From Novosphingobium sp. (GTDB lineage Bacteria > Pseudomonadota > Alphaproteobacteria > Sphingomonadales > Sphingomonadaceae), in assembly GCA_017745295.1 (NCBI GenBank), contig JAGHZR010000020.1, positions 1 to 64,000 of the forward strand: a stretch of 64,000 nt of DNA. Direction: 5' to 3'. The notes below the pieces were generated by a model. The model ran no database searches and had not been told where the DNA came from. It was given only the letters and a program-made list of their open reading frames with translations. Both the position numbers and the translations under genes were made by a program. Below, piece by piece: positions 38,433-46,664 of the stretch (the first letter of the stretch is position 1; the number at the start of each line of letters is the position of its first letter).

Positions 38433-40081
38433 CAGAATTCCCCCCAGATGCGGAAGCGTGTGAAAATGTCGCCGGACTTGCTTTCCGGCCCCGAAACGAG
38501 CGGCGTGCCCAGGTCGACAGCGCCGTTGAGATATTTCAGAAGCTTGAGGCGGACACCGCCGCCGACGCTCATGAGCCTGAAACGGCGAGCCTGTCCGTCG
38601 AGCGGGTGATGAATGCCGCCACCACCGGCATCCCAGAAACCGTGGAAGCGCATTTCATTCTGCGACGACAGCGACAGCAGGCGCGCCAGGTCGGGCGATC
38701 GGAGTTCGATCTGCGAGGAGAAACCGTAATCGGCGAGGCTTTCGGTCTCGTAGTAGCCGCGCACGCTGTTCATGCCGCCGAGCGAGAAGCCTTCGTTGGC
38801 GATCAGCGGGGAAGGCGACCACTGTGCACCCAGGCGGGCGTTGACCTGGATGTCCGATTCCAGCGTGAGCGTCGTTTCCGCCTCGCCCTTGAGGATGAAG
38901 AAATTGGGCTGCGCCTTGTAGCGCTTGCAATCGAAGTGGTTGACGTCCTTGACGCAACCGTCGCGGGAGAAGCCGCCCGCCGTGCCGATGCCGCGCGTGC
39001 CGAAGATGCCGGACGCGGTCAGGCTGGAAACCTGCCGCTCGCCGGTCCAGTCGCCGCGCCATGACAGGGTGATCGGCAGGTACTGGACCGGAACCGAAGT
39101 ACGGTCGGGGCCGAGCGTCAGGTTTTCGGTGAAGTCCTTCCAGTCGGCGCCGAACGTCAGCGCGTGGTAGAACCCTTCGCCGGTGCCCAGCGACTGGATC
39201 AGGCGGGCGCCGAAGATGTTGCCCTTGCCGACCACGCTGGTGCCGCCGACGACGGCTATGTCGCTGTCCGAATGGACGCCGTAGAGCATGAGCTGGGTGC
39301 CCTGCCCAAGCCGCATCAGGTAGTTTCCGGAGAAGACCGTGCCGTCGTCCCGCCGGCGCGGGGCCGTCTGGGCGGTAAGCGACAGGCTGTCGCCGCGTCC
39401 CCACATGTCATCGTAGCGAAGGGTTGCCGAGGCGCGCAGGTCGGAAGTCGCCGCCGAACTGAAATTGTTCAGCTCAGCCGAGGCATGCCAGGGCGAGCTT
39501 TCCTCGACCTTGAGCACAACGTCGAGCGTTCCCGGCGCAACGCCCGCCTTCAGCTCCGGCGTCACCCGGCGGCTTGCCTTTTGGTTCATCGCGATCACGT
39601 CGCGCTGGAACGCCGCGATGTTGGGGGTGATGCCGGGAGTCAGCGAGGCGGCCTGCGCCTTGACCTGCTCCGCGTGGCGCGTGTCGCCTTCTACCGCCAG
39701 TTGGCCGATCGCCTGGGGCTGGACTTCCAGCATCAGTATCCCGCCATCCACCGATTGCTCGGGTACGATGACCGATACGGCAACGTATCCCGCGTCTTCG
39801 AATGCCTTTTGCAGGGCCGCGCGGGCCGATTCAACGTCTGCCTCGCTGCGATCCGGCCCCATGAAGGGATAGACCGCGCGTTCGACCGCATCGGACGCAA
39901 GCACCGTGTTTCCGCGTACCTGAAAGGCCCGGATGTCGAACCGCGCTGCAGGCGATGCCATCGCCGCCTCTGCAGCGGTGTCCCCCGTCTGGGCCCAGAC
40001 CACGCCCGGGACGCCCATGACCAATGCTGCGGCCATCGCCCCGATCGACGAGGCGCGCCAGCCTATTCCTCGGATCTTCAA
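38432..40081 (-). CDS. TpsB/ShlB-family two-partner secretion transporter
   Basis: This outer-membrane pore secretes the haemagglutinin encoded at 19707. It has a signal peptide (GAMAAALVMGVPGVVWAQ), a POTRA domain pair (about 50-200, with FDIRAFQVRGNTVLASD and VSVIVPEQSVDGGILMLEV), then a 16-strand-type barrel with the conserved SLGGMNSVRGYYE motif, ending in FRIWGEF. The frame is open upstream to 40180. The TTG at 40081 is chosen because GGGGGG lies six bases before it and the resulting protein opens directly with a signal peptide (549 aa). It is the first gene of the operon. Confidence 0.88.
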   Translation of the reverse strand: MKIRGIGWRASSIGAMAAALVMGVPGVVWAQTGDTAAEAAMASPAARFDIRAFQVRGNTVLASDAVERAVYPFMGPDRSEADVESARAALQKAFEDAGYVAVSVIVPEQSVDGGILMLEVQPQAIGQLAVEGDTRHAEQVKAQAASLTPGITPNIAAFQRDVIAMNQKASRRVTPELKAGVAPGTLDVVLKVEESSPWHASAELNNFSSAATSDLRASATLRYDDMWGRGDSLSLTAQTAPRRRDDGTVFSGNYLMRLGQGTQLMLYGVHSDSDIAVVGGTSVVGKGNIFGARLIQSLGTGEGFYHALTFGADWKDFTENLTLGPDRTSVPVQYLPITLSWRGDWTGERQVSSLTASGIFGTRGIGTAGGFSRDGCVKDVNHFDCKRYKAQPNFFILKGEAETTLTLESDIQVNARLGAQWSPSPLIANEGFSLGGMNSVRGYYETESLADYGFSSQIELRSPDLARLLSLSSQNEMRFHGFWDAGGGGIHHPLDGQARRFRLMSVGGGVRLKLLKYLNGAVDLGTPLVSGPESKSGDIFTRFRIWGEF

Positions 40082-40400
40082 AACAACCCCCCAACCGTGA
40101 AACCCCTTCACGACGATCGCGAAGGGGCAGGCAAATGCCGCCGTCATCCTTGGAGCCGGGCTGTGACTGAATTGCTGCAATGCCGCGCCCCGCTGTCGAG
40201 AGCGCCCCTAGAAGCGAGCCTTTCCAGGCTCAATAATTAATCCGCCATATCGGACTTTATTATGCATAATCTTCGCCAATCATCATCATTTATGAAGGAT
40301 TTGTTTCATATAGTTCAGGACTAAACAAATGAATCAACAATATCCCACACTCCACATGGAGTGCAGGATCTATATTTTGTTGACCGATCTTCAATCTATA
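40082..40400. promoter_or_regulatory. Promoter region of the TPS operon with two palindromes
   Basis: This 319-base gap lies between the AraC gene and tpsB, both on the minus strand. The part 40228-40420 is very AT-rich. It contains a perfect 12-bp palindrome ATTATGCATAAT (40259-40270) and a 16-bp inverted repeat CACTCCA-CA-TGGAGTG (40348-40363). These are candidate operator sites, the second possibly for the adjacent AraC regulator. Promoter boxes were not assigned. Confidence 0.5.
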
Positions 40401-41339
40401 TTACATAAATTGGAAATGCCTTGCGTCGCCCATACGAAATACCCGTGTTCGCGTCTGCGTAGGCGTTTCGTCGAACAATTTTTGATAGGCCCTGGTAAAG
40501 CTCGTGGCGGAAGGGAAGCCCACGCTTTCGGCGATTTCGGCGATCGAGCGACACTCTCCGTCGCACTGAAGCCGCGCCTGCGCACGGTGCAACCGAACCG
40601 CTTGGGAATATCGGGCAACCGTCATTCCCAGAATGGCCTTGAAACCTCGCTGCAGCGTAATTCCCGTGACGCCCGCCTTTCCGGCAAGTTCCTCCTGGGA
40701 AATGAAGGCATCGGCGCTCTGGTCCAGCAATGTCCGCGCCAAGGTGATCGAACGCGAGGACGGGAAGGCAAGTTCGGCGCCATGCTGCGCGGCCAATGCT
40801 GCGATCACCGCCTCAAGGAGATCCCGGCCTGTTTCCCTGTCGTCGCCGCAAATGGCGAGCGCGCGAAGGTCCCGGTGCAAACCGCTCGTACGGCCGAGGT
40901 CCACGGGCAACATGCCGCGTGCGATACGACGCGCTCCACCATATCGGGCACTGGCGCAAATCTGTACGGGCCTGTGCGGCAGTCGCAGGATCATCACGCG
41001 CGAAACATCGCGCCCCTCGATCCGGCAAGGGCCTCGTCCGACCATCACGGCCCGGAGCGGCGTCAAGCTTTCGTTCGCCCCTTCTGCATGGACGGCAGCT
41101 TCGCCCTCGACTGCAAACAGCAGCGTGAAACTGTTTTCACAGCCTTCGACCTCGATGACACCGCTGCCGACATCGAGCCGCGTCACCTGCAAGGCAACTC
41201 TTGCGGGAAGCTCGAGAACGAGCGGGACCATCTGGTCATTGGCATGTTCGCCATGGGCGACGGGAGCCACCCCACGCCCGCCCGAAACCAAGTCGCGGTC
41301 GGCCGGTCTTTCTGCGTTAGCCCGAAGATTCATGGACAT
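40401..41339 (-). CDS. AraC-family transcriptional regulator
   Basis: This is a 312-residue DNA-binding regulator. The C-terminal ~100 residues carry the two helix-turn-helix motifs of AraC (ISQEELAGKAGVTGITLQRGFKA and the signature IAEIAESVGFPSATSFTRAYQKLF), ending with the typical ETPTQTRTRVFR. The N-terminal part is a putative ligand-binding domain with no clear family. The ATG at 41339 has GGAGG eight bases upstream. The gene points toward the tpsB operon and is back to back with the tonB-STN-sigma-fecR run. It is a good candidate regulator of one or both (inference). Confidence 0.88.
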   Translation of the reverse strand: MSMNLRANAERPADRDLVSGGRGVAPVAHGEHANDQMVPLVLELPARVALQVTRLDVGSGVIEVEGCENSFTLLFAVEGEAAVHAEGANESLTPLRAVMVGRGPCRIEGRDVSRVMILRLPHRPVQICASARYGGARRIARGMLPVDLGRTSGLHRDLRALAICGDDRETGRDLLEAVIAALAAQHGAELAFPSSRSITLARTLLDQSADAFISQEELAGKAGVTGITLQRGFKAILGMTVARYSQAVRLHRAQARLQCDGECRSIAEIAESVGFPSATSFTRAYQKLFDETPTQTRTRVFRMGDARHFQFM

Positions 41340-41525
41340 AATGACTGCCTCCATGAACCAGACAGTCGCATGCGTCAGATCGCGAACAGATTTTTCGCAC
41401 TTGCCGCTTCGCCGCACCCGCCGCGGTCCCTTGTCACGGCAGCGACATGCAATTGCACCCGCCTGTCACAAATCATCGCTAATGGGCCGGTTCCATGAAT
41501 CTGCTAGATCCATGGGCGTGAAACC

Positions 41526-42182
41526 ATGAAGTCCAATCCACTGGAAAGGGGTGCCTCGCTGCTCCTGACGACGGCGCTTCATGCCGCCGCAGGGCTTGGA
41601 CTCTTGCTGCTGCTCTCTCCTGGCGGCGCGCGCCATGGCGATGCGGGACAGGACAAGAACGGCGTGCTCGTGATCAAACTCATTTCCCTGGAGCAGGGCT
41701 CCACCGCCAACAGCGCGCCGCTATCCGTCCCCCGGGACACACTTGCCGAACCTCAGCCGAAGAAAGCCCTCGCACAAAGGAACAGTCCGCGGGCCGTCGG
41801 GACATCCCATGCGACAAGCGGCGAAAGAGCTGCGAGCCTCGGCACCGCGTCGCCTGCGCTGCATGTCGGCAGCGCCTCCTCGTCCCTCGCCGGAACCAAC
41901 GCGCTGAGCTACCGCGACCTCCTGCTCGCCCACATCGCCCGCTTCCGCCAGTATCCGGAGGAAGCGCACCGCGACCGGCTGCAAGGCTCGGTCGAGGTCG
42001 GCTTCACTCTCAACCGCGACGGCTCGATCAGCGGGGCGTGGGTCATATCCAGTTCCGGGCGCCAGATCTTCGACCGCGAAGCGCTGGCCGCCATTCACCG
42101 CGCGGTGCCCATGCCGGGCATACCTGCCGATCTTCCTTCCTCGCTCGACGTCAGCCTGCCGATCGATTTCGAGATTGAGTGA
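41526..42182 (+). CDS. TonB-family energy transducer (second copy)
   Basis: This 218-residue protein has an N-terminal membrane helix (about 11-31, LLLTTALHAAAGLGLLLLLS), a low-complexity Ser/Ala/Pro linker and a classical C-terminal TonB domain (about 130-218: YRDLLLAHIARFRQYPEEA, then VEVGFTLNRDGSISGAWVI). The linker is poor in prolines compared with canonical TonB. It starts the plus-strand regulatory run, divergent from araC with 186 bases between them. The next gene begins six bases after its stop. Its partner motor may be the ExbB/ExbD encoded nearby. Confidence 0.87.
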   Translation: MKSNPLERGASLLLTTALHAAAGLGLLLLLSPGGARHGDAGQDKNGVLVIKLISLEQGSTANSAPLSVPRDTLAEPQPKKALAQRNSPRAVGTSHATSGERAASLGTASPALHVGSASSSLAGTNALSYRDLLLAHIARFRQYPEEAHRDRLQGSVEVGFTLNRDGSISGAWVISSSGRQIFDREALAAIHRAVPMPGIPADLPSSLDVSLPIDFEIE

Positions 42183-42188
42183 CGGGAC

Positions 42189-42914
42189 ATGGCGGAGGCG
42201 ACGATACTTGCGCGATGCGGAATCGCCGCCGGCCGGGCCGGAACCATACTCGCCGTCTTTGCGCTCGCCGTTCCCACCGCCGCCGCGTCGCCAGGCCAGA
42301 CGGACGAGCGTGCATACGATATCGCTGCCCAGGACCTCGAGACGGCCCTGCTCGCCTTCAGCCGCGTGAGCGGAATAGACATCGTCTATGATCGCGCCAT
42401 CCTGAAGGGCGAACGATCGGAACCGCTCAGGGGCCGGTTCGCCCCCCCGATCGCAGTCGCCACGCTTCTGCGCCACAGCACTCTGACCCACCGCTTCACA
42501 AGCGCCACTGCCGTCCTGATCCTGCGCGGCGGAACGCAGGGCCAGGATGGCACCCCCGTGACCCCGCCTCCGCCGACGGGCCATGCACAACTCGCCCTGA
42601 ACCGGCTCAAAGTCACGACCGGTCGGATGATCGGCCAGCCTGCGACCGATTACCGGCCTTTCGGTCATGTTGTGCAGAGCACCATCATGCGCCGCCTGCA
42701 GGACAATTCCGGCACCCAATCGAAGCGCTTCAAGGCCCGACTGGCCATAAGCATCGATGCACAGGGCGTGATCCATCCGCTCAGACTGGAGAGCGGTTCA
42801 GGCGATACCGCTCTCGACGGCGAGGTCATGCGTGTCCTGGAAGGCATCCTCCTGCCCGAAGCACCGCCCGAGGGAATGCCTCAGCCCATCTGGTTCGACG
42901 TTGTCCAGCGATGA
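42189..42914 (+). CDS. Periplasmic STN-domain protein with TonB-C-like domain
   Basis: This is a 241-residue exported protein. A signal peptide (about 1-33, cleavage after AAA) precedes an STN domain (about 42-115: YDIAAQDLETALLAFSRVSG, IVYDRAILKGERSEPLRG). STN is normally the N-terminal signalling domain of TonB-dependent receptors or secretins. Instead of a barrel plug, a short proline linker leads to a domain like the TonB C-terminus (about 150-241: ARLAISIDAQGVIHPLRLES, PPEGMPQPIWFDV). By analogy it would pass a periplasmic signal to FecR. It overlaps the sigma factor gene by four bases. The architecture is atypical and the role is inferred. Confidence 0.72.
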   Translation: MAEATILARCGIAAGRAGTILAVFALAVPTAAASPGQTDERAYDIAAQDLETALLAFSRVSGIDIVYDRAILKGERSEPLRGRFAPPIAVATLLRHSTLTHRFTSATAVLILRGGTQGQDGTPVTPPPPTGHAQLALNRLKVTTGRMIGQPATDYRPFGHVVQSTIMRRLQDNSGTQSKRFKARLAISIDAQGVIHPLRLESGSGDTALDGEVMRVLEGILLPEAPPEGMPQPIWFDVVQR

Positions 42915-43465
42915 TGAGCGAAACGACGCGTTCGCTTCTGATGCGCACCCTGCTTGCCGGCCATGCCTCGCTGCGCAGCAGGTTGGCCCGCAAGCTCGGG
43001 CCGGACCTTGCCGATGACGCGCTGCAGGAGACCTGGATCAGGCTGGAAACGCGAGGCACGCTCGCGCCGGTCCAGAACCCCGACGCCTATCTGTTCCGAG
43101 CCGCGCTCAATGCCGCGAGCAATCTCGTGAAGCGGGACGAGCGCCGTCTCTCACACCTCGAAGTCGAGGCCCTGCTGAACGTCGCCGACGATGCGCCGGG
43201 GCCATCTGCCATCGCCGAAGATCGTGCCAGCCTGGCCGTCGTCGAGCGTGCCCTCGCGGAATTGAGCGAACGGCAGCGCACGATATTCGAGGAGGCCTTC
43301 CTCGGCGACGCGACGCATCATGACCTTGCTGCGCGTTTCGGCATCAGCGTCCGCATGATCCAGAAAGAGCTGAAACACGGCGTCGATCTGTGCGCGCGGC
43401 GATTGCAACGCGAAAAAGTTGTTCGCTACGGCGGCCCCAGAGTGTCTGACAAGAAGGATGCATGA
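42911..43465 (+). CDS. ECF sigma factor (FecI-like)
   Basis: This 184-residue extracytoplasmic-function sigma-70 factor redirects RNA polymerase to target promoters when its anti-sigma factor is relieved. Region 2 is at about 15-80 (LADDALQETWIRLET, NPDAYLFRAALNAASNL) and region 4 at about 115-170 (LAELSERQRTIFEEAFLGDATHHDLAARFGIS is the promoter-binding helix-turn-helix). It overlaps the STN gene by four bases and the fecR gene by eight if the latter starts at 43458. No TonB-dependent receptor gene is in the run. Confidence 0.9.
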   Translation: MMSETTRSLLMRTLLAGHASLRSRLARKLGPDLADDALQETWIRLETRGTLAPVQNPDAYLFRAALNAASNLVKRDERRLSHLEVEALLNVADDAPGPSAIAEDRASLAVVERALAELSERQRTIFEEAFLGDATHHDLAARFGISVRMIQKELKHGVDLCARRLQREKVVRYGGPRVSDKKDA

Positions 43466-44468
43466 TGAAGCACCGGACAAGAGCTCCAGAGACCGAGTGA
43501 CCATGCAGGACATGGACGTCGATCTGCCCCCCCTGACGCATGAAGCGTTGAACTGGGTCATCCACCTGACTTCGGGTTCGGCGACCCAGGCGGACGCGCG
43601 TGCATTCGAAGCCTGGCGCGATCAGAGCCCGGAGCACGCCGAAGCCATGCACGCGGCCGCGAGCCTGCGGCGGACACTTCGCGCCATGCCGCTGGGCGCA
43701 GGTTCCGCGGTGTGGGACAACGTCGTACCCTTTGCCACTCCGGTCCGGGCAAGTGCCATCAGTCGCCGCACGATGCTGGCCGGCGGCGGCGCAATCGCCG
43801 CCTCGGCTGCCATGCTGGCCGTCAGCCCGCCTTTCGGTCTCTGGCCCTCCCTCGCCGAGTGGAATGCAGGCGAACGCACCGCCATCGGCGAACGCCGGAC
43901 CCTGCATATTGCGACCGGCGTGACATTGGAAATGAACGGCCGCACCTCCGTCAGCCTCGATGCGCAGAACAACGGGGCCCGGCTGATAACTGGAGAGGCC
44001 TTCGCATCCGTCGCCTCCGATGCACGCCCCCTCCTCATCCATGCGGGCGATGAAAAGTGGACGGTGCACGATGCGCAGGCCAACATCAGCACCAGCGACC
44101 GCCAGACCTGCATAACCTGCATTAGCGGCCGCTTGACCCGCAGGGACAACTCCGTGACCCTGCGCAGCGGCGAGAGATATGTCGCGGTGGCAGGCTCGGC
44201 GCCCCACATCGTACAAGTCGATCCCGATCTAGGCAGCAACTGGCGCCGCGGGGTCCTGCTGTTCCGGCAGTCGCCGCTGGCGGATGTCGTGGAAGACATC
44301 AACCGCTACCGTGAAGGCACGATCATCATAGCGGACGCGAAGCTGGCCACCCGCCCGGTCAGCGGCATGTTCCATACCGACAAGATCGAAAACGCCCCTC
44401 GCCAGCTCCAGCAACTGCTCGGCATGAAGGTAAGCGAACTCCCCGGCAAGGTCGTGGTTTTCAGTTAA
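43458..44468 (+). CDS. FecR-family anti-sigma/signal transducer
   Basis: This is an inner-membrane regulator of the ECF sigma factor. The cytoplasmic N-terminus (LTHEALNWVIHLTSGSATQADARAFEAWR) has the FecR-type DUF4880-like helix. A membrane segment follows (about 106-125, AGGGAIAASAAMLAVSP) and a periplasmic FecR domain (ERRTLHIATGVTLEMNGRTSV, RLITGEAFASVA). The C-terminal part (SPLADVVEDINRYREGTIII) is the segment that in FecR contacts the STN domain. The start at 43458 overlaps the sigma gene; MQDMDV at 43503 is an alternative. It is the end of the operon. Confidence 0.87.
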   Translation: MHDEAPDKSSRDRVTMQDMDVDLPPLTHEALNWVIHLTSGSATQADARAFEAWRDQSPEHAEAMHAAASLRRTLRAMPLGAGSAVWDNVVPFATPVRASAISRRTMLAGGGAIAASAAMLAVSPPFGLWPSLAEWNAGERTAIGERRTLHIATGVTLEMNGRTSVSLDAQNNGARLITGEAFASVASDARPLLIHAGDEKWTVHDAQANISTSDRQTCITCISGRLTRRDNSVTLRSGERYVAVAGSAPHIVQVDPDLGSNWRRGVLLFRQSPLADVVEDINRYREGTIIIADAKLATRPVSGMFHTDKIENAPRQLQQLLGMKVSELPGKVVVFS

Positions 44469-44478
44469 ACCGGACAAC

Positions 44479-44627
44479 CGCCGGTCACTCAAAGCGGCAA
44501 CGCACAGGGCGCCAGCGATATTGGTACCATAAGATACCGTATGGATACCATAAAGGTATCTATTTTTGGGTGAATGGCCTCGGACTTGAATAGCGGTGAG
44601 CCAAGGTTCTGCGCAGGGCGGCATTTC
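44479..44627 (+). repeat. Duplicated segment A, copy 1 (149 bp)
   Basis: The segment aligns along its full length with 50731-50877 with scattered mismatches and small gaps. Shared landmarks are CGCCGGTCACTCAA, TATGGATACCAT, AGGTATCTAT, GACTTGAATAGCGGTGAGCC and GCATTTC. It includes the direct repeats GGTACCAT, GATACCGT and GGATACCAT about 10 bases apart, and the inverted GGTATC. Similarity ends abruptly at 44627, where the hipBA segment begins. Confidence 0.85.
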
Positions 44628-44632
44628 TGGGC

Positions 44633-44670
44633 CCCTCCCATTGTACGCCTGGCGTAGCTGGGAGAGGGTA
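44633..44670 (-). terminator. Composite hairpin downstream of hipA
   Basis: CTCCCA (44635-44640) pairs with TGGGAG (44659-44664), and the inner TACGCC with GGCGTA, around a short loop. It lies 28 bases after the hipA stop and is a probable terminator or stem. It lacks a T-tract. Confidence 0.4.
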
Positions 44671-44697
44671 GGTCGTTAGGGTCGATGCAGAACTACG

Positions 44698-45957
44698 TCA
44701 CCCCGCCTTCAGCGCAAGCCGCTGCGCACGTTCTGCGGTGGCCGCGGCAAGACCTGACATCGCGTCAGGAACGAGCCCGGGCACCGTCACCCCTTCCCCG
44801 ATCACCGCCTCTACCGCGCCGCTCAGAGCCACCGCTCGGCGGCGCAGATACGGGGCGGTGAGGCCGGCGTCGGCGGCGAAGCGGGTAAAGCTCTCTGCGC
44901 CCATCTCCTCCAGCTTCGCCGCGCCGCCGAAGCGCATGGCGAGGCGCGGCGAAAGTTCCTCCCACACCCGCGTCGCGACCAGATCGTAGAGCGGGGCCAG
45001 CACCACTTCGCCGCCTCCCCGCCGCAGCAGGCTGAAATTCTTGGCATGGGCATCGGCATTACCGATGATCACGTTGAACAGCGCGGCGTCCGCCAGCTTG
45101 AGCACCTCGCGTGCCGGGCGCGTTGCCGCGCTGCGCAGGAGGGCGAATGCGTCGCGGAAGGTAGGGCCACCCTCAGCGGCATACTTGCGATTAGAGGGGA
45201 CGCCCATAGCCTGGGCGAAATCTTCCTGATGTAGTCTTTGCGTCCCCCCCTGCCCTGTCGTCCGGTCGTAGCGTTCGACGAGGAGGAACGCCCTGCCCTG
45301 CACCTCGCGCCATTCGCCATGTGCCGCATCCAGACCCACGGCGCGGGCAAGCGCTAAGCAGAATGCCTCATTAGCGGCCAGATCGGGGAAACGCGAAGGC
45401 TCAGGTTTGATGAGGTGGGTCGAGGGCTCGCCAGGGCGCGGCACCGCAATCTGTCCGTTCACGAGCACCACCGGGAGCTTACCCTGCGCCCCAGCAAGGC
45501 TGAGACGTGCACCGCCCTCCCCCGCGAGCATCGGCACCCGTGGCAGGCGCTCGAGCAGCGCCGCCAGTTCAGCCTCGTCCAAGGCCTGCGCCGGGTGCTC
45601 AAGATCGGCCACAGGCGGAACCTCGCCCTCAGGAAGAAACGCCAGTGCTCCCGCAACGTCACCGCCCAACGCCTGCAGCAGCCGGAACGGGTTATCAGGC
45701 GAAACGCCTAGCGCAGCCGCAACTGCTGTGCGCTGGCCTTCCTCGGGCAACAACCCGCCGAACACCGCCTTACACACAGCATCCGGATAAGGCTCCTCGC
45801 GTTTCGGCAGCGCCTGTGAGAGCGGCGGCGCAGTGACTTCCACCAGCCACTCGGGTGCATAAACGAAGCTCATCGCACCGCCGCGGTCGATCGTGAGTTC
45901 ACCCGCTACGTGACTGTTCCACCAGACGATTAAGCGGTCCTGTACTGGCAAGCTCAT
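44698..45957 (-). CDS. hipA: HipA-family kinase toxin
   Basis: This is the toxin of a type II toxin-antitoxin pair. By family knowledge HipA phosphorylates glutamyl-tRNA synthetase and induces growth arrest. The 419-residue protein shows the N-subdomain (about 10-110), ARLSLAGAQGKLPVVL, the STHLIKPE segment, the kinase loop GNADAHAKNFSLL (about residue 300) and the metal-binding LAPLYDLV. All key motifs are present, so it is likely active. The ATG overlaps the hipB stop (ATGA at 45954-45957). Confidence 0.93.
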   Translation of the reverse strand: MSLPVQDRLIVWWNSHVAGELTIDRGGAMSFVYAPEWLVEVTAPPLSQALPKREEPYPDAVCKAVFGGLLPEEGQRTAVAAALGVSPDNPFRLLQALGGDVAGALAFLPEGEVPPVADLEHPAQALDEAELAALLERLPRVPMLAGEGGARLSLAGAQGKLPVVLVNGQIAVPRPGEPSTHLIKPEPSRFPDLAANEAFCLALARAVGLDAAHGEWREVQGRAFLLVERYDRTTGQGGTQRLHQEDFAQAMGVPSNRKYAAEGGPTFRDAFALLRSAATRPAREVLKLADAALFNVIIGNADAHAKNFSLLRRGGGEVVLAPLYDLVATRVWEELSPRLAMRFGGAAKLEEMGAESFTRFAADAGLTAPYLRRRAVALSGAVEAVIGEGVTVPGLVPDAMSGLAAATAERAQRLALKAG

Positions 45958-46175
45958 GCGCCTTGCCCTTCGTTCGGCCGCTTGAACTGCATCGAGCAGC
46001 CCAAAGTCGCCAGCACAGCGAGCACCTTTCCCAGCTGAACTGTTTCCTTGCCGCGCTCAAGGTCGACGATAAACCGCAGGCCCACTCCACTGGCAGCGGC
46101 AAGATCATCTTGACGAAGGCCCTGCGCTTTGCGCTCCGTGCGGATCAGTTGCCCAATTTCAGCGACGCTCTTCAA
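45954..46175 (-). CDS. hipB: HipB-type helix-turn-helix antitoxin
   Basis: This is a 73-residue XRE-type DNA-binding protein (IGQLIRTERKAQGLRQDDLAAASGV is the helix-turn-helix, about 7-30) ending in a charged tail, the arrangement of HipB. The start codon is TTG at 46175, with GGAG seven bases upstream. The pair would be autoregulated through the three TTTCCC-GGGAAA palindromes just upstream, the nearest only 13 bases before the start codon. Confidence 0.88.
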   Translation of the reverse strand: MKSVAEIGQLIRTERKAQGLRQDDLAAASGVGLRFIVDLERGKETVQLGKVLAVLATLGCSMQFKRPNEGQGA

Positions 46176-46188
46176 GAGTCTGCTCCAT

Positions 46189-46301
46189 TTTCCCGAACGG
46201 GAAATTATGCAATCATTTCACACCTTGCAAGAAAATATTTCCCGATCGGGAAATTTTAGTGTGGAGAAGATATTAAGCAAAATTCATTCCCGATCGGGAA
46301 A
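46189..46301. promoter_or_regulatory. Three HipB-type operator palindromes
   Basis: TTTCCCGAACGGGAAA (46189-46204), TTTCCCGATCGGGAAA (46238-46253) and ATTCCCGATCGGGAAA (46286-46301) are spaced 49 and 48 bp apart, upstream of hipB. Regular spacing and location indicate cooperative autorepression. The promoter lies among them. Confidence 0.85.
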
Positions 46302-46302
46302 T

Positions 46303-46600
46303 TTATGCAGGCCAATGCTGGTCGAGCAGTTGCTTCAGAGCGGCCTCTACATCGCTGCGGTTGCCGCCTCCATTGGGCAAGAGCACGATGTTGTCCGCCA
46401 AGGCCGAGTTCCGAAAACGCCGCGCATGTCGTTTAGTTGCGCCAGCGTATAGCCAGCCCGACGTCCGTTTGCCCCACGGGGAGGGGAGCATGTGCGACAA
46501 ACCCTGTCTCTTTGATCGACTGTACGGAAACCAGAAACCGGGGTTTTGCCGGCACCCGGCCGCGTCAGTGTATATCTGGGTCCGTTCTATGTGCTGCCCC
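46303..46600 (-). other. Possible gene remnant upstream of hipB
   Basis: The minus strand is open here and ends with ALADNIVLLPNGGGNRSDV followed by an amphipathic tail, which looks protein-like. Its upstream part, however, runs into the 60-bp duplicated repeat. No family is recognised. It may be the end of a gene carried in with hipBA. Confidence 0.25.
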
Positions 46601-46660
46601 CAAGAGGGCGAAGACGGAGCCAGCAAGCATGCACCTTGGCAATTCGTGCTTTCGAGTAGA
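46601..46660 (+). repeat. Duplicated segment B, copy 1 (60 bp, contains an iteron)
   Basis: These 60 bases are identical to 50883-50942. The last 18 belong to an iteron-like unit (46643-46664; one mismatch in its last four bases). Confidence 0.92.
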
Positions 46661-46664
46661 TATT

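Noticed and set aside
44229..44624. Minus-strand frame across the end of fecR and repeat A, similar to one at 50577-50792
   Set aside because: The similarity between the two frames simply reflects the duplicated segment A. It is antisense to fecR and lacks gene features.
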